Assembly (NCBI GenBank): GCA_905221605.1
Contig: CAJNDS010002623.1
Coordinates: 734,501 to 798,500 of the forward strand
Length of the DNA: 64,000 bases
Reading direction: 5' to 3'
DNA from: Symbiodinium natans
Taxonomy: Eukaryota > Sar > Dinophyceae > Suessiales > Symbiodiniaceae
Shown: in pieces, positions 1 through 11,900 of the stretch
Layout: each line of letters begins with the position of its first letter
How positions within the stretch are numbered: position 1 is the first letter of the stretch
Program-made: the position numbers and the translations under genes
Notes under the pieces: generated by a model
Told to the model about the DNA's origin: nothing
Databases searched by the model: none
The model's input: only the letters and a program-made list of their open reading frames with translations

Positions 1-58
1 CCTAAACCCTAAACCCTAAACCCTAAACCCTAAACCCTAAACCCTAAACCCTAAACCC
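1..58. repeat. C-rich telomere-type array at window start
   Basis: Eight near-perfect CCCTAAA units open the window and stop at a GC-rich spacer (61-172), which is followed by a G-rich array. This could be the inner edge of a true telomere or just another interstitial array; the window edge prevents a decision. Confidence 0.95.
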
Positions 59-172
59 TAGCGGGCCCCCGGACTCTCCGAGTCCATCGAAGAGGCCCAT
101 CAAGAACCGATTTCGGCTCCCTCCATGGCTGGCTTCCTCTGAAAACTGCCCGAACGCTGCAGGCGGCCGGTT

Positions 173-310
173 TAGGGTTTAGGGTTTAGGGTTTAGGGTT
201 TAGGGTTTAGGGTTTAGGGTTAAGGGTTTAGGGTTTAGGGTTTAGGGTTTAGGGTTTAGGGTTTAGGGTTTAGGGTTTGGGGTTTGGGGTTTAGGGTTTA
301 GGGCTTAGGG
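173..310. repeat. G-rich telomere-type array
   Basis: About 19 TTTAGGG units, with TTTGGGG variants at the end. Together with array 1-58 it encloses spacer 61-172 in the C-rich / spacer / G-rich order seen around exons. The spacer is open in several frames on both strands, and I could not choose one. Confidence 0.95.
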
Positions 311-2314
311 TCTTTCTGGAAACCAGGGATTTGCATGTGAGGTTGAGCTGTCACGCTGCAATTAGTGCGATGGGCCTGCTGTAGGTTTAGGATTTTGGGT
401 TGAGGGATTGATGATGTAGGTGTGATGGTGGCTCTGTTCGAAGATCATTCTTGCAAACTTATCCTTTGCTAGGTTGGCCCTTTAACCCCTCTGAAGAACA
501 ATCTTACATATCCAGTTAAACCCAGCATGGGAAAAGTAACATATCCCAAGGGCCTACCAAATTTAGGTATGGCAAATACAATGAATACCATCGTTTTTTT
601 CCCTGAGTTGTCTAGGAGCCAAGACAACGGCGTCGAACGCATTATTTTCGGGGTTTAGAGAACCCTAGACGTGAACACTAAATCCTAAACCCTGAACCCT
701 AAACCCTAAACCCTAGACCCTATACCCTGAACCCTGCAACCCTACAACCCTACAACCCTACAACCCTACAAGTGGATTTCCGGCTCAGGAGCTATTGGGA
801 GGGGGGGGGGGGTAAAGCAATGCAACGCTGAACGCTGCAGGTTAGGGCTTAGGCTCAGGGATTAGGGTTGAGGGCTTAGCCATAGGGTTTAGGACGGACA
901 TGCACGCAGAGCCTGATACAGGCAGATGGAGGACGGTCCAAACCTCTGAACCTTAAAAACCTTAAACCTCTAACACCTAAAATCCTAGCCGCTCACCCCG
1001 AAAGCCTAACCCTTAATGCCCCAAGAACCCCTAAACCCCTTAACCCGGAACCCTTAAAACCCCTATAAAGCCCTGAACCCCTCAAGCCCCAAACCTCGAA
1101 ACGTCTGACCTCCTGAACCTCCTACGCTGCTGGTCCGGAGGCCGAGGCATCTCTCTTCAAGAGGGGTTTTAGGGTTTAGGAGGCTTTTCGGGTTTAGGGT
1201 TTAGGGTTTAGGGTTTAGGGTTTAGGGTTTACGGTCTAGGGTTGAGGGTTTGAGGGTTTATGTTGGTGCGCCATAAAGTGAGTGCTGCGACGGATTCGAT
1301 GAGCAGCTGCATTTGCGGCTCTCCCGCTGGCTGCATCTGTCAGACCAGTGGAAGGCTCAGGGCTGTTTAGGGTTTAGGGTTTAGGGTTTAGGGTTTAGGG
1401 TTTAGGGTTTAGGGTTTTAGGGTTTTAGGGTTTTAGGGTTTAGGGCTTAGGTCGTGTAGAATCAGTGTAGGGATTGCGGGGGTTTGGGGCTTTTAATATG
1501 GACATTGGGAGTAAGGGCTGAGGGAATGGGGTTCGGGTGTCCGTGGATTCAGGGTGAAGGGGGGGTTAGGCTGGGGGCTTCAGAGTCAGAGAGCTTGCTT
1601 CAAGGGTTTAGTGTTTAGGGTTTAGGGTTTAGGGCCTTAGGGTTTAGGCGCTTTTCCGAGATGCTCCGGGTAGCATGTCAAGCCGGTGAGGTGTTCATAG
1701 AGCCTCCCCAGTGGGTAGTGGCTCCGAGTGGAGTGGCAGTCCCTCCTTTCATAGACCCGCGGCTGTATTATCCCCTTTGAGTGCCTGTAAAATTACACTA
1801 CGACGGACTACCCCATTGAAGCTGCTATGTGCGATCTCCAGCCTCCCTGATGTTGCGAGAGCCCTGCCAAACCAAAATACCACGCGCGGCCGATGTCAAA
1901 TCCCACCCCATTGTGGGTTTTGGCGGCCACGCTCTTAAACGACTTGTGGGCGCCAGACGCTCAGCTGTTGTAGATGGACCTTAGTGGGACTATGTGGCCA
2001 TCCAGGACATACATTGAGAGTCACGAGGATGGTAGCAAATGTGGTGAATGGTATGCCCTACCCAATGCAATGCATGCGGTGAAAGGTCATTTCATGTCAT
2101 CCTGCTGCGCTCTCTCACATGCCGCCCAGCCAGCCACCCACCCACCCACGCCGCCCAACCAGCTAAGCCCAACACACCGGCCCCACCCACCCCTCACCCA
2201 CCCACCCGCCCACCCATCCACCCACGCAGGCATGCACACGCACGCGGAGATACATGCTTGTGTAGGCATCGACCTGACATCTAGACAGCACAGCGCACGG
2301 CCTGTGCGACCTAG
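311..2314. other. Stretch without a confident gene
   Basis: Contains G-rich arrays near 1150-1260, 1365-1445 and 1615-1650, C-rich ones near 678-770 and degenerate CCCTAAA-like DNA at 950-1110. Positions 1700-2110 are unique and open on the plus strand but not recognisable. Positions 2110-2230 are a CCCACCCA-rich low-complexity tract. Confidence 0.6.
469..558 (+). repeat. Dispersed repeat family F, copy 1
   Basis: Shares about 90 bp with 11898-11993: it starts CTAGGTTGGCCC, runs through a CCTCTGAA block and ends CCCAAGGxCCTACC. A weaker relative lies near 5791-5850. No terminal repeats were seen and its nature is unknown. Confidence 0.6.
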
Positions 2315-2575
2315 CAGTACATCGTCTTTGTCTGTGCCCAACTGCGCAAGGCGGGAAGGTTGGACACCAACTGGGTTCTGATTAAGGAGCTTCATCAAGA
2401 TGCCATAATCGGGATATACAGCAAAGACATAATCATAGCATCCTTGTTGTGGTACCTTAATTTCCTTAGCAAGAGCCCAGCAAAGGATCGTCCCAAGGCG
2501 CAGCTCCTGCCTTGCGACATTAGGGCTCGAGAACTCAAAGGCCGAAACGCTGAATGTTTGCGGCTTAGGGTTTAG
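2315..2575 (+). CDS. Candidate exon, unrecognised protein
   Basis: An open frame begins after an AG at 2313-2314 and reads QYIVFVCAQLRKAGRLDTNW, then VLIKELHQDAIIGIYSKDII, ending where the frame runs into a G-rich array. Composition is protein-like and it contains no telomere-derived peptide until the last residues. The KAGRLD segment is loosely reminiscent of helical-repeat proteins, which is not enough for a family call. The true 3' end is probably a splice site upstream of the array. No partner exon was identified. Confidence 0.35.
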   Translation, partial: QYIVFVCAQLRKAGRLDTNWVLIKELHQDAIIGIYSKDIIIASLLWYLNFLSKSPAKDRPKAQLLPCDIRARELKGRNAECLRLRV

Positions 2576-2782
2576 GGTTTAGGGTTTAGGGTTTAGAGTT
2601 CAGGGTTTATAAGGGTTTTGGGTTTGATGATGCTTCATGCCATCTCTGGCATTAACACTCAGAGAGAAAGCCTAAGGTCAAGAAGCAAAAATCCAAAACA
2701 CGTTCAGCCCAAAACCCAACACCCTAAACCCGGAACACCTGAACCCTGAACACTCACACGAACATGCCAAGGTATAATTACC

Positions 2783-2840
2783 CTAAACCCTAAACCCCAA
2801 ACCCCTCCTTTCTTTGCCTAGCGGCTTGGCCTTGGCGTAC
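2783..2840 (-). CDS. KAM-repeat gene exon 12 (3' end uncertain)
   Basis: Completes Leu, then YAKAKPLGKERRG. Acceptor CCAAG. If not spliced further, the frame runs a few codons into telomere repeats and stops at a TAG supplied by them (2783-2785). A GC just after AAGCC could instead be another donor; no downstream exon was found. Confidence 0.65.
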
Positions 2841-5800
2841 CTTGGATAGGGCGACCCGACTTTGGGGTAATTCAGGTTTTCGAAGGTTCGGGCTTAGGAT
2901 TTAGGGTTTAGGGGATCTGGTTTCGGGTTCAGCATGGGGTTTGGAGTTTAGGGCTCAAAGATTGAGGATTATCCTTAGGGTTAGGCTTTACGGCTGAAGG
3001 AGTTGATGATTTAGGGCTCAATAATTTAAGGGCCACAGGGCTGGAGGGGTTGTAGGCCCAATTGGTTAAGGGTTTTGGGTTACTGGTGGTTTTGATGGGG
3101 GTTTAGGGCTATTTTGGCGAACAGAGCAGGCTATGGGCGTTCTTGTGTTGAGGGACTTGGTTTAGGGTTTAGGGTTTAGGGTTGCAAGGGGTGCAAGGGT
3201 CTAGGCGTTGAGGGTGCATGAAATCGGTGTCAAGCTAGGTACAAGTCTTCGCGCGGGCTGCAGGATCGAAAAGTCGTATCAGAGACTGTTTAGTGAAAGA
3301 GACACCTGGTTACAAAATCTGTTGCTGATCAAACTAGCGCCTGAAAAACAACCCATGAAAAAGTAAGACGGTCCACGTGTTTTGACCTTCTGTTTAGGAG
3401 GCATTTTGTATGCATTCTGTAACATCTGGATCAAACATTTTAAACACACCATAGAATATCATTCACTTCCAAGGCAGGTGACTGTTGCTCTTCCATTCAA
3501 TTATCAGCGTTGTTGGTCATGAACGTAGGAAAGGTATCAAGTTAGCCCAAAACAAAAACCCCGCAAGCGTGTGGTGCAGGGTTTAATTCGGGTTTGGGGT
3601 TTCGGGAGGCCATATAAAAATATGAAAAAACGCATTATCCCATACTCCAAAATCTCTGTACCCCAGAATCCCTGAAACCCAAAAGGCCCTCCCAACCCCA
3701 AAGCCCTGGAATCCTCAAACTGGTTTAGTTTAGAGTCTCCAGAAGTGGCCATTAGGCGTCATAATCCCCGGAATCGTTGGAAAAAAGTGTGTTTTTTTGC
3801 TTAAACGGGTTTACAATGTCGTTTATCAGGGAACCCCCAAGAAAGGGAGTAAGGGTACTACCGAGCATCCTTGCTTTTTAAAAGGATTACAAGGCCTAAA
3901 CCCGAAACCCTAAACCCTCAAGCCTCAACCCTACTGGCCCATCCTGGATTGGGGCTCTTGAAACTCTTCCACCCTGTGAACCCCCTGAACATTCCCAGGA
4001 ACATAGGTCTGGATAGTATAGGCCCAAGAGAGGGTTTAGGGTTTAGGGTTCAGGGTTTAGGGTTTAGGGTCTACGGTTTAGGGCCAGACCCAAGAGTAAC
4101 CTGGGTGCCCCTTTCGGGTTTAAAGGGGCAAAAAAGGGCCCCCACTGGGTCCTCGACCCCAAACGTCGTTGCTTCCAGAGCGTCCGCACTGGCAGTTCAA
4201 CCCTCGACTCTCAACCCCAAACCGCAAAAACCCTAACTTGCTACCACTCCAAACCCTAAACCCTAAACCCTAAACCCTAAACCCTGAACCCTGAACCCTA
4301 AACCCTAAACCCTAAACCCTAAACCCTAAACCCTAAACCCTAAACCCTAAACCCTAAACCCTAAACCCTAAACCCTAACCGCCCCCCCCCCCCCCCAAAG
4401 TCTCCGAAGTCCCCCTCAACCCTGTCAGCCCTCGACACCGCGGCTCTTAATCTTCACAGGCGGGAGACAGCGCCTTGCCCTGGGCCGTCCTTCGAGTCGC
4501 GTTTAGGGTTTAGGGTTTAGGGTTTAGGGTGTAGGGTTTAGGGTTTAGGGTTTAGGGTTTAGGGTTTAGGGTGTAGGGTGTAGGGTCTGGGGTCTGGGGT
4601 TTGGGGTTTAAGGTTTAGGGTTTAGGGTTTAGGGTTTAGGGTTTAGTCAGCTCTTAGAGGGCGGCCCTCGACCCTAAACCACAAACCCCGAACAACTCAA
4701 ACTGCCCAGCATGGATTTAGCGTTTAGGGTTTTGGGTTTAGGGCTTAGGGTTTAGGGTTGGGTGGAGGGGGTGGGGGGAGGGGAGCAGGTAAAAAAAATC
4801 TGGGCCTTGGTTTAAGGGGGCCGCTGTGATGTTGTGATGAAAGTAAGATCTAGGGTTTAGGATTTCGGGGCTAGGGTTTCGGTTTCGGGCTCTTCAAACA
4901 GGGGGCTTTAGCTTTTTGTACTCGCTGCATCCCTCTTGCCCTGAGGCCCAGGACTCTCGGCCCCAAATCCTCGAAAACCGCTGGACCCTGAAATCAAAGC
5001 CACAAGAATCTCGGCCTCAAAAGCAGAGCCCAACCTAATCCCGAACCTGAGACCCTAAACCCTAAACCCTAAACCCGAAACCCTAAACCCTAAACACCCA
5101 AAACCCTAAACCCTAGCCCTAAACCCGAAACCCTGGTCGCCATCAGGGCACTTCCCGCCCACAGGGCAGAAGCCCTTGATGCCAAGCTCCTTGCGGGCCT
5201 GCGCATCGCGGAGGCCGACGAGGGCTTCGTGGGGGGTTTAGGGTTTAGGGTTTAGGGTTTCGGGTTTAGGGTTTAGGGTTCAGGGTTAGGGTGTAGGGTT
5301 TCGGGTTTAGGGTTTGAGAAGCTGCTGCTTCTACAGGGCTTAGAAGGCAGGGTCTGGATAATTTGTGTAGGCTCCTGTACTAGCTGGGGTGTGAGATTCG
5401 CGCAGGTTCCCTCCTCTCCCATACGCTAAACCCTAAAGCACGACCTGTCTCGGCTTTTGGCGTGTCAGGACTGGTTTAAAAGCTTTGAGAGCCCAACCCT
5501 AAACCCCAAACCCTAAACCCTGAACCCTAAACCCTAAACCCTCAACCCTGAACCCTCAACTCGCAAAACCTGTCCAGCCTTCTGGGTTGCTTCAGTCCAG
5601 CTCTTGATGTTAGCGTACGACCTGAGCTCGGACCAAGAGAGGAGGAAGGACTTAGGGTTTAGGGTTTAGGGTTGCTTTAGGGTTTAGGGTTTAGGGTTTA
5701 GGGTTTAGGGTTTAGGGTTTAGGGTTTAGGGTTTAGGGTTTGGGGTTTGGGGTTTGGGGTTTGGGGTTTGGGGTTTAGGGTTTGCCTTCAATATGATCCG

Positions 5801-6884
5801 CTTGAGCCCGAGAAGTGAAAATAACAGACATCTCAAGGGCCTACCCAGGCTACTCATAAGGTCTTGGGGAGCCTTAACGGCCTCGAGGGGGCCTGTAGGG
5901 CTTTAGGTGCCCTGGGCTCAGGGCTTGAGGTGTGCTTTGGTATGGTTTCGGGTTGCGGGTTTAGGGTTTAGGATTTAGGGTTTAGGGTTTAGGGTTTAGG
6001 GAGGGTTTTAAAGCTTTAACTTCGGGCTCAGACTGGTCGGGTTTGGATTTTTGGGCTTAGGGTTGCCCCCCGACCACCCAAAGACTGCCAAGAAGAACCT
6101 GAGCAAGGATACCGCCTGGAGTCTTAGTCCCAACCTCAACCCCCCAAACTGCCCAAACTGCCAGAAGGTTCAAGTTAGGGTTTCGGGTTGTGGGTTTAGC
6201 GTTAGCGTGTGGGGTTTAGGGTTCAGGGTTTAGGGTAGAGGGACCTTGGGCGTAACGTAGGGGCCACTTAGGTATATAGGGACCATAGAACGTATTAATA
6301 GGAGTCACACAGGGGAATAAGATTAAGGGCCCCACCCTAAACCCTGAACGCTAAACCTAAACCCTAAACCCTTAACTAGGGGCCACCCTTGCCGAGGCTC
6401 TTCTTGCCCGACGCGTTGCCCTTCTTGGTTACGATCCTGCCCCTCTTGTTCTTCATGAGGTCACCTTGGAGCTGTTCCACCCAGTAGCCCTACACCCTAA
6501 ACCCTAAACCCCTAAACCCCCTAAACCCTAAACCCTAGGCCCTAAGCCCTAGTTATAGGGTTCACGCGGGGGGGAGCGGGGGTGCAGCGCGATTCGGGGC
6601 TCAGGGTTTCGGGGTTTCGGGGTTTCCGGGGTTTTTGCGGGGTGTCGGGGTTTTGGGTAGTTTAGAGAGTCTTGTTAGGGTGTAGGGATTTGGGGCGTAG
6701 GGATCTAGGGGTTTCGGGGTTGAGTTGGGGGATTGGGGTTTAGGGATTTGGGGGTTTAGGGGTTTAGGCGTTAGGGGTTTGGGATTTAGGGATTCATGGC
6801 ACTTGCAACCAAAAATAACTGCACTTGCAACCCACCTATAAGCCCTTGAAGTGGCCTAGTATGGTTATACTTGGGTTATAAACC

Positions 6885-6916
<32 letters not shown>

Positions 6917-8432
6917 ACCCTAAACCCTAAACCCTAAACCCTAAACCCTAAACCCTAAACCCTAAACCCTAAACATGAACCTCCAAGTAGGGCTTAGGGG
7001 TCTGGGGGCTTTAAAAGCGCCTGTTTTGGGTTGACGATCCGGGAGTGAGGCGCGGCCAGCATGCCAGTCCAAAGAGACTCTTAGCCCTGCCACCCAGTAT
7101 CGGCCCCCCTCCAACCATAGAAAGGGGGTTCAGGTTGAAGGGTTTAGGGTTTAGGGTTTGGGGTTTAGGGTTTAGGGTTTAGGGTTGCAAAATCTCTATA
7201 TGCCCTGGGTAGCCCCAACATATCGCCTCACATATTCTAACCACAACGGCCCCTGAAAAGGGTCTCTCGGTTGGTTCAGGGTGCCCTGAACCTGACTAAA
7301 GTTCGAACTTCCAACCTCCACCATCCAGTAGCCCAAAGTCTGAACAGGCAACCTCGACCTTTAACCAAAAACTCTTGAAACCCTAACCAAGACCCTAAGC
7401 CCTAAAACCGAACACCCTGAGCCGCTAAACCTTAGGGGCTGAATACCCTAGCCCCAAACAGGCTAACCTCTTACATATACCTGATTCTATATAACCCTAA
7501 ACCCTAAACCCTAAACCTAAACCCTAAGCCCTAAACCCTAAACCCTGAACCCCGAACCCTAAACCCTAAAAGGTTCAAGGCTACCTTACCCAGTCCCTAA
7601 GAAGCCCCCTCCTCCGCCTCCGGCTCTCAGCCGGGCCACTCTTCTTCAGGCCTGCGTAGGGAGGGGTCCGAGTTTACGGGCCCTTGTTATAGGTTTAGGG
7701 ATTAGGGATTAGGAATTAGGGTTTGGGGTTTAGGGTTTAGGGTTTAGGGTTTAGCGTTTGGGGTTTAGGGTTTGGGCTTGTGGGTTTCGGGTTTCGGGCT
7801 TAGGGTGCTTGAGGTTGTAGGGTGTTAGGGCTTAGGTGTTTGGGACAAGTTTGGAGGTTTCGTTTTGGGGTTTGATTCGTCGGTTCGGGGATACTGGATA
7901 AGCATGCCGACAGTAGTAAAGTCATGACAAGTCTAGAGATCCGAAACTCTCAACCCTAAACAGGCCCTCAGACCGCCAACCCTGCACAGGCCCGAACCGT
8001 AATCCGGAACCCTCAACCCTTACCCTGGGGGCCTGTTTTCGTCTTCTCCTTGTCACCGTGAAAGACCACGGCCCTCGCCCGCTTGCCCTGCAGTTCGGGC
8101 TCAAGGTTCAGGGCTTTTGAGTTTGAAGGTTTGGAGCTTCAGGGTTTGGAGTTTAGAGTTGAGGGTTAGGGGGTTTAGGGTGTACGGTGTAGGGTGTAGG
8201 GTTTCGGGTTTAGGATTTAGGGTTTCAGGTTGCAGGGTATCAGGTTTTAGGGCTTTAGGGGGAAGCCAAGGCTCGAAAAGGGGACCTTGCAGCCCACACC
8301 ACGTAATGCAGAATCAGGACAAGCCAAAGGGGCTTCTTCCCAAAAAAGAGGGAGGGGGGGGTTTAGGGTTTAGGGTTTAGGGTTTAGGGTTTAGGGTTTA
8401 GGGTTTAGGGTTTAGGGTTTAGGGTTTAGGGT

Positions 8433-8478
<46 letters not shown>

Positions 8479-8886
8479 GGTTTAGGGTTTAGGGTTTAGG
8501 GTTTAGGGTTTAGGCACTCCGTAGTTTAGGGTTTAGGGTTTTCATACCCCAAAAAATAAGACAACCCTCATTTTTCCGATCCCCAAGATGAGATCGGAGC
8601 CAAATCCCAAGCGGCCGCAAAAGCCTCGGCTTCCGCCATGAACCCACTGCACCCGAAATCCCCCAAAACCCGTTTAGGGTTTGGGGTTTAGGGTTTAGGG
8701 TTTAGGGAGCTCCATGGCACTTGTAACCCAATAAGCGCTGCACTTATACCCCACTTATGAACCCTTTAAGTGCCCTAATATGGTTATAATTGGGTTAGAA
8801 GTGCAGTTATGATTGGGTTACCAAGTACCCTGAACCTCCAAGCATGCTCCGGTAAACCCTAAACCCTAAACCCTGGCAAACCCCCA

Positions 8887-8917
<31 letters not shown>

Positions 8918-11900
8918 AAAAACCTACAATCTCTGGAAGCCATCCGCCTTAGCAATCACGGACACCTTCATGGCCTCTGGCTGACAGGTTCTGGGGTTGA
9001 GGTTTAGGGTTTAGGTTTTAGGGCTTTTTTCAAAATTCGATTCAGGGCTAGGTATCTGCTTGATGGGTGTTCCCCTGAAGACTGAACTCTGATCCAAGCC
9101 CGCAAACCCTGAACCCCAAACCATGTCATTCTGCTGGGCCTTTGGAAATTAGGGCTCAGCATAGGCATTTGCGACGCGCATCCGAGATTAGGTGCTGCTG
9201 TCTTCGGGCACTTACATGGTCCCTTAGTATGGGAAACCTAAGCCCTAAAGCCCGAAGCCCTAAGCCCTAAGCCCTAAGCCCTAGACCCTAAACCCTAAAC
9301 TCTAAACCCTAAACTTCGGGATGCAGGGCCGGAGGCGCTCCCCGCAACAGCCCCTAAAGAATCGGATGTCCTGCGGTTGTTCGTGAAGAACTTTGAAGAT
9401 CGCTTAGGGTTTAGGGTTTAGGGTTTAGGGTTTAGGGTTTAGGGTTTAGGGTTTAGGGTTTAGGGCTTAGGGTTTAGGGTTTAGGGTTTAGGGTTTAGGG
9501 TTTAAATATAGGGTTTGGGGTTTGGGGTTTAGGGCTCCGGAGTGAGGGTTTTACGGTTTAGGGGTTGAGGGTTTGGGGTTCAGAAGCCTCCAACCCCTGA
9601 GCCGAGGCAGGACCACAGGCACGTGAGTAGGGTTTAGGGTTTAGGGTTTAGGGTTTAGGGTTTAGGGTTTAGGGTTTAGGGTTTAGGGTTTAGGGTTTAG
9701 GGTTTAGGGTTTAGGGTTTAGGGTTTAGGGTTTAGGGTTTAGGGTTTAGGGTTTAAAGGTTAAAGGTTAAAGGTTTATGGTTTAGGGTTTAAATTTAGGG
9801 TTTAGGGTTTAGGGTTTAGGGTTCAGGAGTGAGGGTTTAGGGTTTAGGGAGTGATCCCGCCTTCTTCTTCATTGCCTTGGCCTGCGGACGCTTGGGCGTT
9901 GCTTCCGCTAGGGAACCCCAAACCCTGAACCCTAAACCCCGAACCCTAACCCGAAACCCTAAACCCTACACCCTACACCCTACACCCTACACTTCAGGAG
10001 GTCCAAGGGGGGGGTGGGGGGGCGGGTGGGGGGGTTGGGGACTCCCGAGCTTCCAGGCTTTCGGGCTTTGGGGGCTTTTAGGGCTTCTTAGCGCTTCGTG
10101 GTAGAAGGTTTCCCCATAAACAAACTCTCAAAGGTTAGGGGGATATAGGGTTTAGGGTTTAGGGTTTAGGGTTTAGGGTTTAGGATTTAGGGTTTAGGGT
10201 TTAGGGTTTAGGGTTTAGGGTTGAGAAGTGTTCAGGATGCTGGATGGCTAAACCCTACACCCTGCACCCTAAAACGCGGCTTGACCATCTCTCTCAAACT
10301 TGTGGGTGTATTTTCTATCTTCCCTTCTTTAACTGCAAGGGATAACCCAAGTAGGGTAAAGGGTTTAGGGTTTAGGTGTAGGGTTTGGGGTTTGTTACGC
10401 AAACGCCCGCTCCCTGGGTTTGGTAGAGAGGGGCACACAGACGCGAAATACCACGTGTCGCCCATACATCCTCAGCCCTACTTGAAGGTTGGCAGCGATA
10501 GTTGCCCTCAATAAGGTAAGAACCAGCTAGGATGTTGCATAGGATTCTAGGGTCTAGGGTCTAGGGTCTAGGGTTTAGGGTTTAGGGTTTAGGGTTTAGG
10601 GTTTAGGGTTTAGGGTTTAGGGTTTAGGATTTAGGGTTTAGGGTTAAGGGTTAAGGGTTAAGGGTTTAGGGTTTAGGGTTTAGGTTTTTGGCCCTCAAGG
10701 GTGTGAAGGCGCCTTCATGGCTTTCATGGCTTTCATCGCCTTCATCGACTTCATGGCTTTCATGGCCTGCAGGAGCAGCAGGCGTCGCGATGCTTAAGCC
10801 CTGCCATGCGCTCCGAACCCTATCGTGAGGGTTTAGGGTTTGGGGTTTGGGATTTGGGGTTTGGGGTTTGGGGTTTGGGGTTTAGGGTTTAGGGTTTAGG
10901 GTTCAGGGTTTAGGGTTTAGGGTCCTAAACCAGATCAACTTAGTTGCCCAGTACCTAGGGGAACTGAAGGTTCACCTTTAGACTAATAAGGGGAGTATAT
11001 TACCCCAAAAAAGTTTAAGGGCTACCTACATCCTCTACTAAGTAAACCCTACATCCCCCCCCCATTTGCAAAGGCAATGCCTGCACGATAGATTTGGGAG
11101 GGAATCATATGCTTCGACGCAAGCAGCACGGCCTAACAAGCAGGGGGTTGGGGCTTTGAAGAGGTCTGGATGGATATGCTTTGAAACAAGCTTTGCACGG
11201 CTTAAGAATTGGACCGGAGGACGACCAAAAGACAACGGGACCACGACCAGAGGACCTAAGGACTAGAGGACCCGAGGACCCGAGGACCAGAGGACCGGAA
11301 AACCGGAAAACCGGAAAACCGGAAAACCGGAAAACCGGAAAACCGGAAAACCGGAAAACCGGAAAACCTGAAAACCGGAAAACCAAAACCGAAGGACCGG
11401 AGGACCGGAGGGACTCGAGCCACCCCTGTTAACGAAAGCAGCCCGAGCCACAACAAAACAAAAAAATGAAAATGGCCCCCTAAACCCTACAAACCCCTAA
11501 ACCTTATGTAAACACTAAACCCTGTGCACCCAAAACCCAGTCAACCCTAAACCCTGCAAGCCCGAACCTAGCAAGCCAATAACGCCTCAACTTGACCTGG
11601 GAAATGAGCTACAAACACCTGACCTGTCACTAACCTTGCGGGGCTCGAGTTTACGGTTTAGGGCTAAACCCTAAACCCTAAACCCCAAATCTCAAACCCT
11701 AAATCCTGCTAAAGGTTCAGCGACCTCTGCGGAAGCGTCTCTCCAAGTTCAACCGAGGCGCCTTCATGGACTTCATCGACTTCCTTAAGGCCCAGGAGTT
11801 CGGGGTTTAGGGTTTAGGGTTTAGGGTTCAGGGTCTAGGGTCTAGGGTCTAGGGTTTAGGGTTCTCGCCCGCCGCTACAGCTCGAACAAGCAAATGGCTA

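Larger units (their letters stand above)
10767..11761 (-). other. KAM-repeat gene intron 2
   Basis: Holds G-rich array 10829-10925, family C element 10949-11042, the GGAAAACC microsatellite block 11206-11412 and degenerate C-rich DNA 11470-11705. Confidence 0.7.

Noticed and set aside
1-58. Reading the first array as the chromosome end
   Set aside because: Arrays of the same kind and greater length occur throughout the window, so position 1 is not evidence of a terminus.
6051-6233. Short open frames ending in GLGFRV or FRV
   Set aside because: The ending is simply TTTAGGG translated up to its TAG.
7922-8104. A 60-codon minus-strand frame over exon 6
   Set aside because: The coding signal is in the neighbouring frame (GKRARAVVF…), which splices in phase on both sides.
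11105-11456. Several open frames of FSGFPVFR or ENRKTGKP repeats
   Set aside because: They arise from the GGAAAACC microsatellite, and both strands are open for the same reason.
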